In this document: in pieces, positions 16,120-24,981 of the stretch
Numbering within the stretch: the first letter of the stretch is position 1
Layout of the letters: each line of letters opens with the position of its first letter
Assembly: GCA_947476185.1 (NCBI GenBank)
Contig: CANJPX010000001.1
Span: 171,566-235,565, forward strand
Direction of reading: 5' to 3'
Length of the DNA stretch: 64,000 nucleotides
Source of the DNA: Bacteroidota bacterium
GTDB taxonomy: Bacteria > Bacteroidota > Bacteroidia > 2-12-FULL-35-15
Made by a program: the position numbers and the translations under genes
The notes under the pieces: model-generated
The model's input: only the letters and a program-made list of their open reading frames with translations
What the model was told of the DNA's origin: nothing
Databases searched by the model: none

Positions 16120-18735
16120 ATGAAAATACTTAGTATTCAAGCATTACGCGGACCAAACATTTGGAGTGTCAGAAGGAAAAAATTGATCCAGATGAGATTG
16201 GATCTTGAAACCCTGGAGGGACTTCCCACAAATAAAATTGAAGGATTCAAGGAGCGTTTAGAGGCAATGTTTCCTTCCATGATAGAGCATAGATGTTCGG
16301 AAGAGGTTAGAGGCGGATTTTTTCAACGGATTGAGCGTGGAACTTGGATGGGTCACGTAATTGAGCACATAGCCCTTGAAACACAGTCTTTGGCTGGCAT
16401 GGAGACAGGGTTCGGAAGAACACGCGAAACCAAGACCCCTGGAATATACAACGTTGTATTCAGTTATGTAGAAGAGAAAGTAGGCCTTTTTGCTGCTGAA
16501 TCTGCAGTTTTGATTGCCCAATCATTGGTTGATAATGTGCCTTACGATTTGCATGGCGACCTGAAAAAAATGCGTGAGATCCGTGAGGATGTCCGCCTGG
16601 GACCGAGCACAGGAAGTATTGTTGACGAAGCTGTTGCCAGAGATATTCCTTGGATCCGTTTAGGAAAAAATTCATTGATACAATTAGGTTATGGTGTCAA
16701 TCAAATGCGTTTTCAGGCAACTATCACCTGCAAAACAAGCAGTATTGCAGTTGACATAGCTTGTAATAAAGAGCAAACAAAACAAATGTTGGATTCTGCT
16801 TCCATTCCGGTTGCCAAAGGCGATATTTGTGTGGACGAGGAAGATCTTGAGAAAGCGATAAAATATATCGGTTACCCGATAGTTTTAAAACCCTTAGACG
16901 GAAATCATGGTAAAGGTGTTTCCATCAATGTCAATAAATGGGAAGATGCTGTTGCCGGAATGGCTTTCGCACAAAAATATTCACGGAAAGTAATTGTGGA
17001 AAAATTTGTTTCCGGCTTTGACTTTCGTGTACTTGTTATCGACAATAAAATTGTTGCTGCGGCACAACGTGTTCCCGCAAATATTGTAGGAGATGGCAAA
17101 CAAACCGTTCAACAATTAATTGATGAAACAAATAAAGATCCTCGAAGAGGGTATGGTCATGAAAATGTACTGACAGAAATTACTGTTGACAGGGATACGA
17201 TGGATCTGTTGGAAAAGAAAAATTACACGCTCGAATCAATTCCTCCTGCAAAGGAGATCGTTTATTTAAAATCTACTGCAAATCTTAGTACCGGTGGAAC
17301 ATCGATCGATGTTACCGATATGATGCATCCTGAAAATATATTTTTAGCGGAACGAATTTCCCGCGTGATTGGATTGGATGTATGTGGAATTGATATCATG
17401 GCGAAAAATTTGACACAATCGTTGAAAGAAAATGGTGGTGTTATTTTAGAAGTGAATGCAGCTCCCGGTTTTAGAATGCACTTAGCTCCATCTGAAGGAT
17501 TGCCTCGAAATGTAGCATCTCCTGTGATCGATATGTTATATCCGTTAGGAAAACCTTCGCGTATTCCTATCATTGCTGTTACCGGAACAAATGGAAAAAC
17601 AACAACCACCCGTTTGATCGCCCATATTGTTAAAAACAATGGATTCAAAGTAGGGTTCACCACCTCTGATGGAATTTATGTTCAGAATCACATGCTTGAA
17701 AAAGGGGATACTACAGGACCGGTGAGTACCGAATTTATTTTGAAAGATCCGACAGTAGAATTTGCTGTTTTGGAAACTGCCCGTGGTGGAATTCTCCGCT
17801 CCGGTTTAGGATTTAGTAGATGCGATATTGGTATTATCACAAATATTCAGGAAGACCATTTAGGAATAAGTGATATCCATGATCTGAAAGATCTGTCGCG
17901 TGTTAAGGCTGTCGTTGTCAATAGTGTAAAAAAAGATGGTTGGGCAGTTTTAAATGCTGATGATATTAATTGTGTTGAAATTGCAAAAAATCTGGATTGT
18001 AAAGTGGCCTATTTTAGCATGAACGAACATTGCGATGTTATTGTGAACCATTGCAGAAAAGGTGGAATAGCTGCTATTTACGAAAACGGATACATAACGA
18101 TCAAAAAAGGTGACTGGAAAATGCGTGTAGATAAGGCGACACATGTTCCGCTTACTTTAAATGGCAAGGCCAAATTTATGATCGCAAATGTTCTTGCGGC
18201 TACCTTGGCGAGTTATTTATGGGGTTTTAAAACTGAAGATATTCAACTTTCTTTGGAGACCTTTATTCCGAGTGCAGCGCAAACACCAGGAAGAATGAAC
18301 ATTTTCGATTTCAAGAAATTTAAAGTGATGATTGATTTTGCTCACAATCCTTCAGGATATTTAGGAGTAGAAGAGTTTTTACAGAGCGTTCAATCGCCAC
18401 ATAAGGTTGGAATTATTGCCGGTGTGGGTGACAGACGCGATAGCGATATCAAAGATTGTGCTGTGATCGCTGCCCGAATGTTTGATCATATTATTATCCG
18501 ACAAGAGAAACATTTGCGTGGAAGAACGGAAGAAGAAATAATCAATCTGATCATCGAAGGAATAACTTCTGAAAGCAAAACTGTTACTTACGAAATTATC
18601 CCGAAAGAAACAGATGCTATTAAACATGCTATTAATATTGCCAGAGATGGCTCTTTTATAACTGCATTAAGTGATGTGATCACAAATGCAATTGAAGTGG
18701 TTCAGCAACATTTGGATAAAGAAGCAGAAGAATAA
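16120..18735 (+). CDS. cphA: Cyanophycin synthetase
   Basis: The 871-residue enzyme makes cyanophycin by adding Asp to the backbone and Arg to its side chain, using ATP for both. The three expected parts are present: an N-terminal domain beginning MKILSIQALRGPNIWS, an ATP-grasp domain (about 220-470, with PLDGNHGKGVSINV and ILEVNAAPGFRMH), and a Mur-ligase-like domain from about 480 with P-loop TGTNGKTTTT at 488-497 and later DFAHNPSGY and RQEKHLRGRT. Length is that of normal CphA1. The product serves as an insoluble nitrogen store. The gene starts divergently from cphB, so the pair can be controlled from one spacer. Confidence 0.97.
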   Translation: MKILSIQALRGPNIWSVRRKKLIQMRLDLETLEGLPTNKIEGFKERLEAMFPSMIEHRCSEEVRGGFFQRIERGTWMGHVIEHIALETQSLAGMETGFGRTRETKTPGIYNVVFSYVEEKVGLFAAESAVLIAQSLVDNVPYDLHGDLKKMREIREDVRLGPSTGSIVDEAVARDIPWIRLGKNSLIQLGYGVNQMRFQATITCKTSSIAVDIACNKEQTKQMLDSASIPVAKGDICVDEEDLEKAIKYIGYPIVLKPLDGNHGKGVSINVNKWEDAVAGMAFAQKYSRKVIVEKFVSGFDFRVLVIDNKIVAAAQRVPANIVGDGKQTVQQLIDETNKDPRRGYGHENVLTEITVDRDTMDLLEKKNYTLESIPPAKEIVYLKSTANLSTGGTSIDVTDMMHPENIFLAERISRVIGLDVCGIDIMAKNLTQSLKENGGVILEVNAAPGFRMHLAPSEGLPRNVASPVIDMLYPLGKPSRIPIIAVTGTNGKTTTTRLIAHIVKNNGFKVGFTTSDGIYVQNHMLEKGDTTGPVSTEFILKDPTVEFAVLETARGGILRSGLGFSRCDIGIITNIQEDHLGISDIHDLKDLSRVKAVVVNSVKKDGWAVLNADDINCVEIAKNLDCKVAYFSMNEHCDVIVNHCRKGGIAAIYENGYITIKKGDWKMRVDKATHVPLTLNGKAKFMIANVLAATLASYLWGFKTEDIQLSLETFIPSAAQTPGRMNIFDFKKFKVMIDFAHNPSGYLGVEEFLQSVQSPHKVGIIAGVGDRRDSDIKDCAVIAARMFDHIIIRQEKHLRGRTEEEIINLIIEGITSESKTVTYEIIPKETDAIKHAINIARDGSFITALSDVITNAIEVVQQHLDKEAEE

Positions 18736-18762
18736 TTTTATACAAGCAATAATTTGAAAATT

Positions 18763-19272
18763 TTATTCTTTCGCTTTTTTATATAGTGGAACAGTAGAAC
18801 AGGGTTCGCCATACATAATGCTTTTTGCGACAGGACGGAGCAATGCTGTTATAAGAACATAAGCGGCATTTGGAACAGGTAATTTTCCACAGCCTTTTAT
18901 TACAATTCGTGCATCTTTATAGCCCTCTAAAGGCAAGTGATTTAATAGGTCGGAATAAAGAATTGTTTCTAATGTTTCTAAATTTCCAAAAACAACTTTT
19001 TTAGCAACAGGCTCTAAATGTACCGCCAATAGCATGTATGCCCAGGTTGGCACGATGGCATCTGCGGAACAAAAGACGGCAACATATTTATCTTTGTATT
19101 TATTCCAGTCTTCGTTTTTTATAAACTCCCTGAAATCTTTTTCGCGTAAGATCAATCCTTGAAAAAGAAGATCTTTGATGTCAAATAATAATCGTTCTCC
19201 TTTTGGATAAAATGTTTCTAAGTCAATGGTAACGATCCCACTTTCTGAAACTTTATTTGTGATCTCTTCCAA
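18763..19272 (-). CDS. DUF2480 family protein
   Basis: The 169-residue protein matches the DUF2480 group found throughout Bacteroidota. Typical segments are NKVSESGIVTIDLETFYP at the start, KDKYVAVFCSADAIVPTWAYM in the middle and KGCGKLPVPNAAYVLIT near the end. The two conserved Cys residues (about 67 and 127) could bind metal or a cluster, but no function is established. It is the last gene of the sufS-sufE-sufT run, 23 bases behind sufT, a placement that ties it to iron-sulfur cluster assembly by association only. Confidence 0.88.
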   Translation of the reverse strand: MEEITNKVSESGIVTIDLETFYPKGERLLFDIKDLLFQGLILREKDFREFIKNEDWNKYKDKYVAVFCSADAIVPTWAYMLLAVHLEPVAKKVVFGNLETLETILYSDLLNHLPLEGYKDARIVIKGCGKLPVPNAAYVLITALLRPVAKSIMYGEPCSTVPLYKKAKE

Positions 19273-19295
19273 AATAAAAAATTAAAATAGTTGAA

Positions 19296-19625
19296 TTACA
19301 TAAATCCCAATTCCAGTTGAGCAACTTCGCTCATCATTTCTTTTATCCATGGGGGCTCAAAAGTAAGAGTAACTTTTGCAGATTTTATTCCTTCTGTTTG
19401 ACGCAATTTTTCTTCTACCTCCGGAGGCAATGTTTCTGCAACAGGGCATGTTGGAGATGTAAGCGTCATTCTTACAATAAGATTGTTTTCATCATCTATT
19501 CTGATCTCGTATATCAATCCCAATTCCCAAATATCAACAGGGATTTCCGGATCATAGCATGTTTTAATGGTTTCTATAACCCGTAATGCTAACTCGTCAT
19601 TTTTTGAATATATTAATGCTGACAT
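19296..19625 (-). CDS. SufT-like (MIP18/DUF59) iron-sulfur assembly protein
   Basis: The 109-residue protein is a single MIP18-type domain: DPEIPVDIWELGLIYEI (the DPE and ELG motifs), then LTSPTCPVAETLP with the conserved reactive Cys, and VTLTFEPPW near the end. Family members help deliver or mature Fe-S clusters, as SufT does in Staphylococcus and Mycobacterium. The gene lies between sufE and the DUF2480 gene on the minus strand. The 90-base gap to sufE contains three short AGTTTAAA-type repeats of no obvious meaning. Confidence 0.9.
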   Translation of the reverse strand: MSALIYSKNDELALRVIETIKTCYDPEIPVDIWELGLIYEIRIDDENNLIVRMTLTSPTCPVAETLPPEVEEKLRQTEGIKSAKVTLTFEPPWIKEMMSEVAQLELGFM

Positions 19626-19715
19626 TTAAAACAGTTTAAAGTTTAACAGTTTAAAAATTTAAAGTTCTTGAAAACCTTAAAATTTTATTCTAAGTGTGTT
19701 CTTAATTTAATTGAT

Positions 19716-20135
19716 CTAGCTGATTTGTTTATAAGCTAAAGCGTCTAATTTCATTTGTTTGATCATGCTCAGCAATCCATTGCTCCGAGTTGGTGACAGA
19801 TGTTGTGTTAATCCAATTTTTTCTACAAAATTTAATTTTGCATTCATTATTTCATCCGGCGTGTGATTTGATAAAACTCTTATCATTAAAGCAACCATTC
19901 CTTTTGTAATTATTGCATCGCTATCAGCCGTATAAATAACGTTACCGGCTTTTAATTCCGAATGCATCCATACTCTGCTTTGGCAACCTTTGATGAGTGT
20001 GTTATCTGTTTTGTATTGTTCATCAATGATTGGAAGCGACTTCCCCAGATCAATAAGGTATTCATATTTTTGCATCCAATCGTCAAACATTTCAAATTCT
20101 TCAACGATCTCATTTTCTATTTCCTCGATTGTCAT
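19716..20135 (-). CDS. sufE: SufE sulfur acceptor
   Basis: The 139-residue SufE takes persulfide sulfur from SufS and passes it to the cluster scaffold. The acceptor Cys lies in the standard segment TLIKGCQSRVW (Cys51), with the SufE C-terminal signature LSPTRSNGLLSMIKQM. The gene begins one base after the sufS stop codon, showing tight co-transcription and probably translational coupling. Confidence 0.96.
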   Translation of the reverse strand: MTIEEIENEIVEEFEMFDDWMQKYEYLIDLGKSLPIIDEQYKTDNTLIKGCQSRVWMHSELKAGNVIYTADSDAIITKGMVALMIRVLSNHTPDEIMNAKLNFVEKIGLTQHLSPTRSNGLLSMIKQMKLDALAYKQIS

Positions 20136-20136
20136 C

Positions 20137-21384
20137 TTAATTCAACATTTTTATTGCACGCTCTAGCCCATTAATAAAAAGATCGATTTCTTCTTTTGTA
20201 TTATAAAATGCAAATGAAGCACGCACTGTTCCTTGTATTCCGTAAAATTGCATTAGGGGTTGTGTGCAGTGATGACCGGTGCGGACAGCAATTCCCAGTT
20301 GGTCTAAGATGGTTCCAATGTCAAAAGGGTGTAATCCATCTACAATAAAAGAAATAACACTTGCTTTTTCTTTTGCTGTTCCAATTATTTTTACTCCATT
20401 AATTTTTCCAAGAGCCTCCGTTGCATATACCAACAATTCATTTTCGTAGGCAGCAATATTGTTCAATCCAATTTTGTTCACATAATCGATTGCTGCAGCA
20501 AGACCTATTCCTCCTTCAATATGTGGCGTGCCTGCTTCAAATTTTAAAGGAAGATCGGCGTATTCTGTTTTTTCAAACGTAACCGTTTTTATTGTGCCTC
20601 CACCAACTTGATAAGGCGGAATTTCAGTTAACCATTTTTCTTTTCCATATAAAACTCCAACCCCGGTTGGGCCGAATAATTTATGACCACTGAAAACATA
20701 AAAATCAGCACTTATCAATTGAACATTTACATTGGTGTGTGGAACAGCTTGAGCTCCATCAACCAAAACAGGAATGTTTTTTACATGTGCTAAAGCAATA
20801 AGTTCTTCAATTGGATTTATTGTTCCAAGTGTATTGGAGATATGTGTGAGTGCAACAATTTTTGTTTTATCAGTCAATAATCTTTTGTATTCTGAAATGA
20901 TCAACTCTCCTTCCTTATTGATTGGAATTACTTTCAGGATAGCGCCTCTCTCTTCGCAAACTTGCTGCCATGGCAAAATATTGGAATGATGCTCCATTGC
21001 TGAAACAAGTATTTCGTCACCTTGAAAAATAAATTTTTTCCCGAATGAACTCGCAACCAAATTAATTGAATCCGTTGTTCCTTTTGTGAAAATAATTTCG
21101 TGGGCATGTTCCGCATTCAGATGTTTTTGAATAGTGCTGCGGGCATTTTCATAAGCAACAGTAATTTCCTGACTCAAAGTATGAACGCCACGATGAATGT
21201 TTGCATTCTGATTGGAATAATAATTTCCAATCGCATCAATCACCGATTTCGGTTTTTGAGCAGTTGCCCCATTGTCGAAATAAATAAGAGGTTTTCCATT
21301 TACTTTGCGGGAAAGTATGGGGAAATCCGCCCGTATTTTTTCAATATCTAGTTGCACCTCAGTTATATTTTTTGATTCGATCAT
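20137..21384 (-). CDS. sufS: SufS group II cysteine desulfurase
   Basis: The 415-residue PLP enzyme removes sulfur from cysteine for Fe-S cluster assembly. The PLP lysine is Lys235 in FSGHKLFGPTG; the persulfide Cys is Cys373 in RTGHHCTQP, the short-loop form typical of SufS. The N-terminus (DFPILSRKVNGKPLIYFDNG) is standard. It leads a minus-strand unit sufS-sufE-sufT-DUF2480. The sufBCD scaffold genes, often upstream in this phylum, are not here; the upstream neighbour is a divergent IscS-type gene. Confidence 0.96.
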   Translation of the reverse strand: MIESKNITEVQLDIEKIRADFPILSRKVNGKPLIYFDNGATAQKPKSVIDAIGNYYSNQNANIHRGVHTLSQEITVAYENARSTIQKHLNAEHAHEIIFTKGTTDSINLVASSFGKKFIFQGDEILVSAMEHHSNILPWQQVCEERGAILKVIPINKEGELIISEYKRLLTDKTKIVALTHISNTLGTINPIEELIALAHVKNIPVLVDGAQAVPHTNVNVQLISADFYVFSGHKLFGPTGVGVLYGKEKWLTEIPPYQVGGGTIKTVTFEKTEYADLPLKFEAGTPHIEGGIGLAAAIDYVNKIGLNNIAAYENELLVYATEALGKINGVKIIGTAKEKASVISFIVDGLHPFDIGTILDQLGIAVRTGHHCTQPLMQFYGIQGTVRASFAFYNTKEEIDLFINGLERAIKMLN

Positions 21385-21397
21385 TTATTGATGAATG

Positions 21398-21405
21398 CAA
21401 AGTTA
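21398..21405 (-). promoter_or_regulatory. -7 box TAACTTTG (minus strand) for the sufS unit
   Basis: On the minus strand these bases read TAACTTTG, an exact TAnnTTTG match, 14 bases before the sufS ATG, predicting a leader of only a few bases. A -33 element is not evident. Confidence 0.5.
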
Positions 21406-21492
21406 AGAATAATTCTAAATAGCGAGTCTTTTGCCTGAAAATAATGTCGCTTAAAGCCAAAACGCAATTGTTTTAAAATCGATTCTATTCCT

Positions 21493-21500
21493 TACTTTTG
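21493..21500 (+). promoter_or_regulatory. -7 box TACTTTTG immediately before the IscS-type gene
   Basis: TACTTTTG is an exact TAnnTTTG match ending four bases before the GTG start at 21505. A TTG at 21468-21470 lies 22 bases upstream of the box. The transcript would begin at or next to the start codon, i.e. it would be leaderless. Confidence 0.5.
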
Positions 21501-21504
21501 TTTC

Positions 21505-22638
21505 GTGAAAATTCCGGTTTATTTGGACTATAATGCTACAACACCCGTTGATAAAAGGGTGTTAGAAACGATGGTGCCCTATTTTACTGAAAAATTCGGA
21601 AACGCATCCAGTCGGACGCATTCATTTGGTTGGATAGCTGATGATGCTGTTAAAACTGCGCGTAGGCAAGTTTCGGAACTGATAAATTGTTTGGAGCAGG
21701 AACTGATATTTACTTCGGGCGCCACAGAAGCAATTAATCTGGCTTTAAAAGGAGTATGGGAAAATTATCAGACAAAAGGAAAACATATCATTACTGTAAA
21801 AACCGAGCACAAAGCGGTTTTAGATACCTGCGCATACCTTGAAAAGAAAGGTGCAGAAATAACTTATTTGGATGTTAATAGGGAAGGACTCATCGATCTG
21901 CAGGAATTAAAAAATGCAATGCGGAAAGAAACTATTCTTGTTTCAGTAATGTATTCAAATAATGAAACCGGAGTAATACAGCCTATAAAGAAGATTGCAG
22001 ATCTGGTGCATGCTAATAATAGTATTTTATTTTGCGATGCCACACAAGTTGTTGGAAAAATAAATATAGATGTGCAGGACGAACATATTGATCTGATGTG
22101 TTTGAGCGCACACAAGTTTTACGGACCAAAAGGAGTTGGCGCTTTGTACATTCGCAGAAAAGATCCCCGCGTAAGTTTGTTTCCACAAACGCATGGTGGC
22201 GGACATGAGCGAGGATTACGTTCGGGAACATTGAATGTTACCGGAATCGTTGGTTTAGGAAAGGCTTGTGAAATTGCTAAGCTGGAAATGTGGGACGATG
22301 CTGCTCGCATTTCAAAATTAAGAACACGTTTAGAGCAATTTGTTTGCGGGCTTCCAAATGTGTTTGTTAACGGTAGCACCAAACATCGTTTGTTTAATAC
22401 CACTAATATTTGTTTTCAGGGAATTCGCTCCGAAACGATCATTAAGAAGATCCCAAATATTGCGGTTGCAATGGGCTCTGCTTGTACCTCTGAATTAGCC
22501 GAACCTTCGCATGTTTTAATTGCCATGGGATTAAGTGATGAGGATTCATATTCTTCCATCCGCTTCAGTCTTGGAAAACATACTACGGAGGAAGAAATCA
22601 AAGAAGTTATAGAAAAAATAAAACAAAGCGTATTGTAA
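21505..22638 (+). CDS. IscS/NifS-type (group I) cysteine desulfurase
   Basis: The 377-residue PLP enzyme starts with GTG. The N-terminal VYLDYNATTPVD motif begins at residue 5, so no earlier start fits. The PLP lysine is Lys204 (LSAHKFYGPKG) and the catalytic Cys327 is in GSACTSELAEPSHVL, the long-loop group I arrangement. It is divergent from sufS and faces selD-selU. Group I desulfurases can supply sulfur for tRNA thiolation and can mobilise selenium from selenocysteine for SelD, so a role feeding the adjacent selenium genes is plausible but inferred. Confidence 0.93.
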   Translation: MKIPVYLDYNATTPVDKRVLETMVPYFTEKFGNASSRTHSFGWIADDAVKTARRQVSELINCLEQELIFTSGATEAINLALKGVWENYQTKGKHIITVKTEHKAVLDTCAYLEKKGAEITYLDVNREGLIDLQELKNAMRKETILVSVMYSNNETGVIQPIKKIADLVHANNSILFCDATQVVGKINIDVQDEHIDLMCLSAHKFYGPKGVGALYIRRKDPRVSLFPQTHGGGHERGLRSGTLNVTGIVGLGKACEIAKLEMWDDAARISKLRTRLEQFVCGLPNVFVNGSTKHRLFNTTNICFQGIRSETIIKKIPNIAVAMGSACTSELAEPSHVLIAMGLSDEDSYSSIRFSLGKHTTEEEIKEVIEKIKQSVL

Positions 22639-22690
22639 GTTATAGATATTCAATTGTTTACTGTCTTTTTTTGACGAAAAACAATAAAGA

Positions 22691-22951
22691 ATGCGCTTAT
22701 TAAACCTTGACAAAATCAGTACGTCTAAATTGAAGTATGGTGAAACAGTAATTTTCAGATCAGGAAATTATAGAGACGTTTCGCTCAGAGGAGTCGAGAA
22801 ATATGTCCATACATTTTATGATCAAACGGTTTCAAGCAAAGTTAATACCAATGAAGTATTAGATTTCATAGAGACCCAGAATCTATATTATTACAACAAC
22901 TTTTTCTTCTTTCTTTTTCATTATACCGATCGGCATAGCAAAATCACCTAA
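22691..22951 (+). CDS. Doubtful small ORF, 86 aa, tail overlapping selD antisense
   Basis: I do not recognise this frame. The first 64 residues (e.g. YGETVIFRSGNYRDVSLRG) have the composition of a real protein, but the last 22 are encoded opposite the end of selD and read as a low-complexity run of Tyr, Asn and Phe. It may be a short gene whose original end was lost, or chance. No promoter box was found in the 52 bases after the IscS-type gene. Confidence 0.3.
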   Translation: MRLLNLDKISTSKLKYGETVIFRSGNYRDVSLRGVEKYVHTFYDQTVSSKVNTNEVLDFIETQNLYYYNNFFFFLFHYTDRHSKIT

Positions 22952-23926
22952 GCCTTCGGAAATCAATAAGTTTTCAAAATCATTTTTTGAACTTGGATCA
23001 ATTGCAATTAGTAAACCGCCGTTTGTCTGCGGATCACAAAGTGTATATGTCAATTCCTCAGTCATGCCGCCAACTTTAGTTTCAAAACTTTTCCAATTTT
23101 TTTGTGTATTTCCCGGCATGCATTTTTGCGAAGTATAAAACTCCAATCCATCAAAAAGTGGCACATTTGCATAGTTGATCTCTGCAGTTAAATTACTTCC
23201 TTCCGCCATTTCAATTAAATGTCCCAACAATGCAAACCCGGTAACATCGGTCATTGCATTGACCCCGTTAAGTTGCCCAGCTTTTTCGCCCAACTTATTT
23301 AATTGCATCATTTGTTTCGTTGCAAGATCTTTGTGCTCTTCTTTCAAAATACCTTTTTTTCCTGCAGTTGAAAGAATACCAACACCAATTTTTTTTGTGA
23401 GATATAATAAGTCACCTTCCTTAGCCGTATTGTTTTGTTTCAAATTTTTAAGATCAATGATGCCGGTAACTGCGAGTCCGAAGATCGGTTCTGGACTATC
23501 GATGCTGTGACCGCCTGCAAGCGGGATTCCTGCTTCAGCACAAATGGAACGTGCTCCTTCAATTACTTGCTGTGCCGTTTCGGCCGACAATAAATTTATA
23601 GGCCAACCGAGGATCGCAATTGCCATCAATGGTTTTCCACCCATCGCGTACACATCACTGATAGCATTAGCAGAAGCTATTTTTCCGAATTGAAATGCAT
23701 CATCTACGATCGGCATAAAAAAATCTGTTGTGCTGATTATACCTTGTCCATTTCCAATATCAAAAACCGCAGCATCGTCTTTGGTATTATTTCCAACTAT
23801 TAATTTATCGTTTTTTGGAGCAACAAAATTTGATCGTAAAATTTCATCAAGCATTTGTGGAGCAATTTTACAACCGCATCCTCCTCCGTGAGAATATTTT
23901 GTTAATTTAATTGGTTCACTTGTCAT
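22883..23926 (-). CDS. selD: Selenide, water dikinase (selenophosphate synthetase)
   Basis: The 347-residue SelD makes selenophosphate from selenide and ATP. The active-site loop near the N-terminus is SHGGGCGCK with Cys17 and Lys20 at the positions of the E. coli catalytic residues; this copy uses Cys, not selenocysteine. Other marks are KDDAAVF, STTDFFMPIVDDAFQFG (metal Asp residues) and AGGHSID. The gene is 30 bases upstream of selU and transcribed with it. No selA or selB is seen here, so in this window the selenophosphate is used for tRNA. Confidence 0.96.
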   Translation of the reverse strand: MTSEPIKLTKYSHGGGCGCKIAPQMLDEILRSNFVAPKNDKLIVGNNTKDDAAVFDIGNGQGIISTTDFFMPIVDDAFQFGKIASANAISDVYAMGGKPLMAIAILGWPINLLSAETAQQVIEGARSICAEAGIPLAGGHSIDSPEPIFGLAVTGIIDLKNLKQNNTAKEGDLLYLTKKIGVGILSTAGKKGILKEEHKDLATKQMMQLNKLGEKAGQLNGVNAMTDVTGFALLGHLIEMAEGSNLTAEINYANVPLFDGLEFYTSQKCMPGNTQKNWKSFETKVGGMTEELTYTLCDPQTNGGLLIAIDPSSKNDFENLLISEGLGDFAMPIGIMKKKEEKVVVII

Positions 23927-23956
23927 AAGTCCTTTTGTAATATATTTTTCTAATTA

Positions 23957-24979
23957 TTATTTATGTGCTGCTTTTATAATTTCTTTTGCTATTGTCTCTA
24001 CTTCCATTTTTTCAAATTCAAGCTGAACAATTTTATCCTTTGCTCTTTGTTCTTCGCCATAATTATATGTTTTATCATAATACACCAGACAAATTTCAAA
24101 AGCAGTTTTATGGTCTCCTTCTTCAAGTGCGGTAATGGCACGTTTGACATGTTGGCCACCCAAACGCTTTCCAATTCTTTCGGTTGCTGCGATCAACAAC
24201 TCTTTGTCAAATTTACCATATTCCTTTGCTAAATAATTTACCCTTTCTTCTATCGGAAGATTTATTGAAACGACAATGGCTTTTTGCATTTGTTCCCACA
24301 ATCCGATCGGTAGAATGTTCTTACCAATCATTCGGCTTTCATTTTCTATCCAGCAGTTTTTTTCAGGATCTATTTTGAAAAGATGAAAAGAAAGTTCATT
24401 TTCAAAATGTTCTTGCGACAATTGCTCTTCCTCTCCTAACGAGCCAAATGAAGAGCCTTTGTGGTGAGCGATTTTTTCTAGGTCGATGATTTGTTCGTTT
24501 TGTTTAAGAAGCTCGTGCAAAACAATTGTTTTTCCTGTGCCTGTTTTTCCTCCAAGTATTAAAATATTTTTCGGTTGTAAAAAACTTTCAAGGACATGCT
24601 TACGGTAACTTTTATATCCACCTTTTAATGTAATACATTTAAAGCCGTATGTTTCCAAGAACCAAGCCATGCTTGAGCTTCGCATACCACCTCTCCAGCA
24701 GTGAACTATAAATGTACCGGTCTTATTTAATTTGATCGCATCTTTTACATATTCATGAAGTTTTGGTCCGACCACTTCAAGTCCTTTTAAAATAGCAGGT
24801 TGTTTACCTTCTTTTTTATAAAGTGTACCAATGAGAATTCGTTCTTCATTCGTGAAAAGAGGAAGATTGTGGGCGCCAATAATATGACCTTGAGCGAACT
24901 CGGCAGGAGTGCGTACATCAACTATTGGATGTGTTTCCGATAGTTTTAAAAACTCATTTATGTTTACGGCTGTTGGCAA
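23957..24979 (-). CDS. selU: tRNA 2-selenouridine synthase (MnmH/SelU)
   Basis: The 340-residue protein replaces sulfur by selenium at the wobble 2-thiouridine of some tRNAs through a geranylated intermediate. An N-terminal rhodanese domain carries Cys94 in VHCWRGGMRSS, and a C-terminal P-loop domain begins with ILGGKTGTGKT (141-151). Length and order match E. coli YbbB/SelU. It lies between selD (30 bases) and a peptide transporter (2 bases), so the three minus-strand genes probably form one transcript started before the transporter. Confidence 0.95.
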   Translation of the reverse strand: MPTAVNINEFLKLSETHPIVDVRTPAEFAQGHIIGAHNLPLFTNEERILIGTLYKKEGKQPAILKGLEVVGPKLHEYVKDAIKLNKTGTFIVHCWRGGMRSSSMAWFLETYGFKCITLKGGYKSYRKHVLESFLQPKNILILGGKTGTGKTIVLHELLKQNEQIIDLEKIAHHKGSSFGSLGEEEQLSQEHFENELSFHLFKIDPEKNCWIENESRMIGKNILPIGLWEQMQKAIVVSINLPIEERVNYLAKEYGKFDKELLIAATERIGKRLGGQHVKRAITALEEGDHKTAFEICLVYYDKTYNYGEEQRAKDKIVQLEFEKMEVETIAKEIIKAAHK

Positions 24980-24981
24980 AA

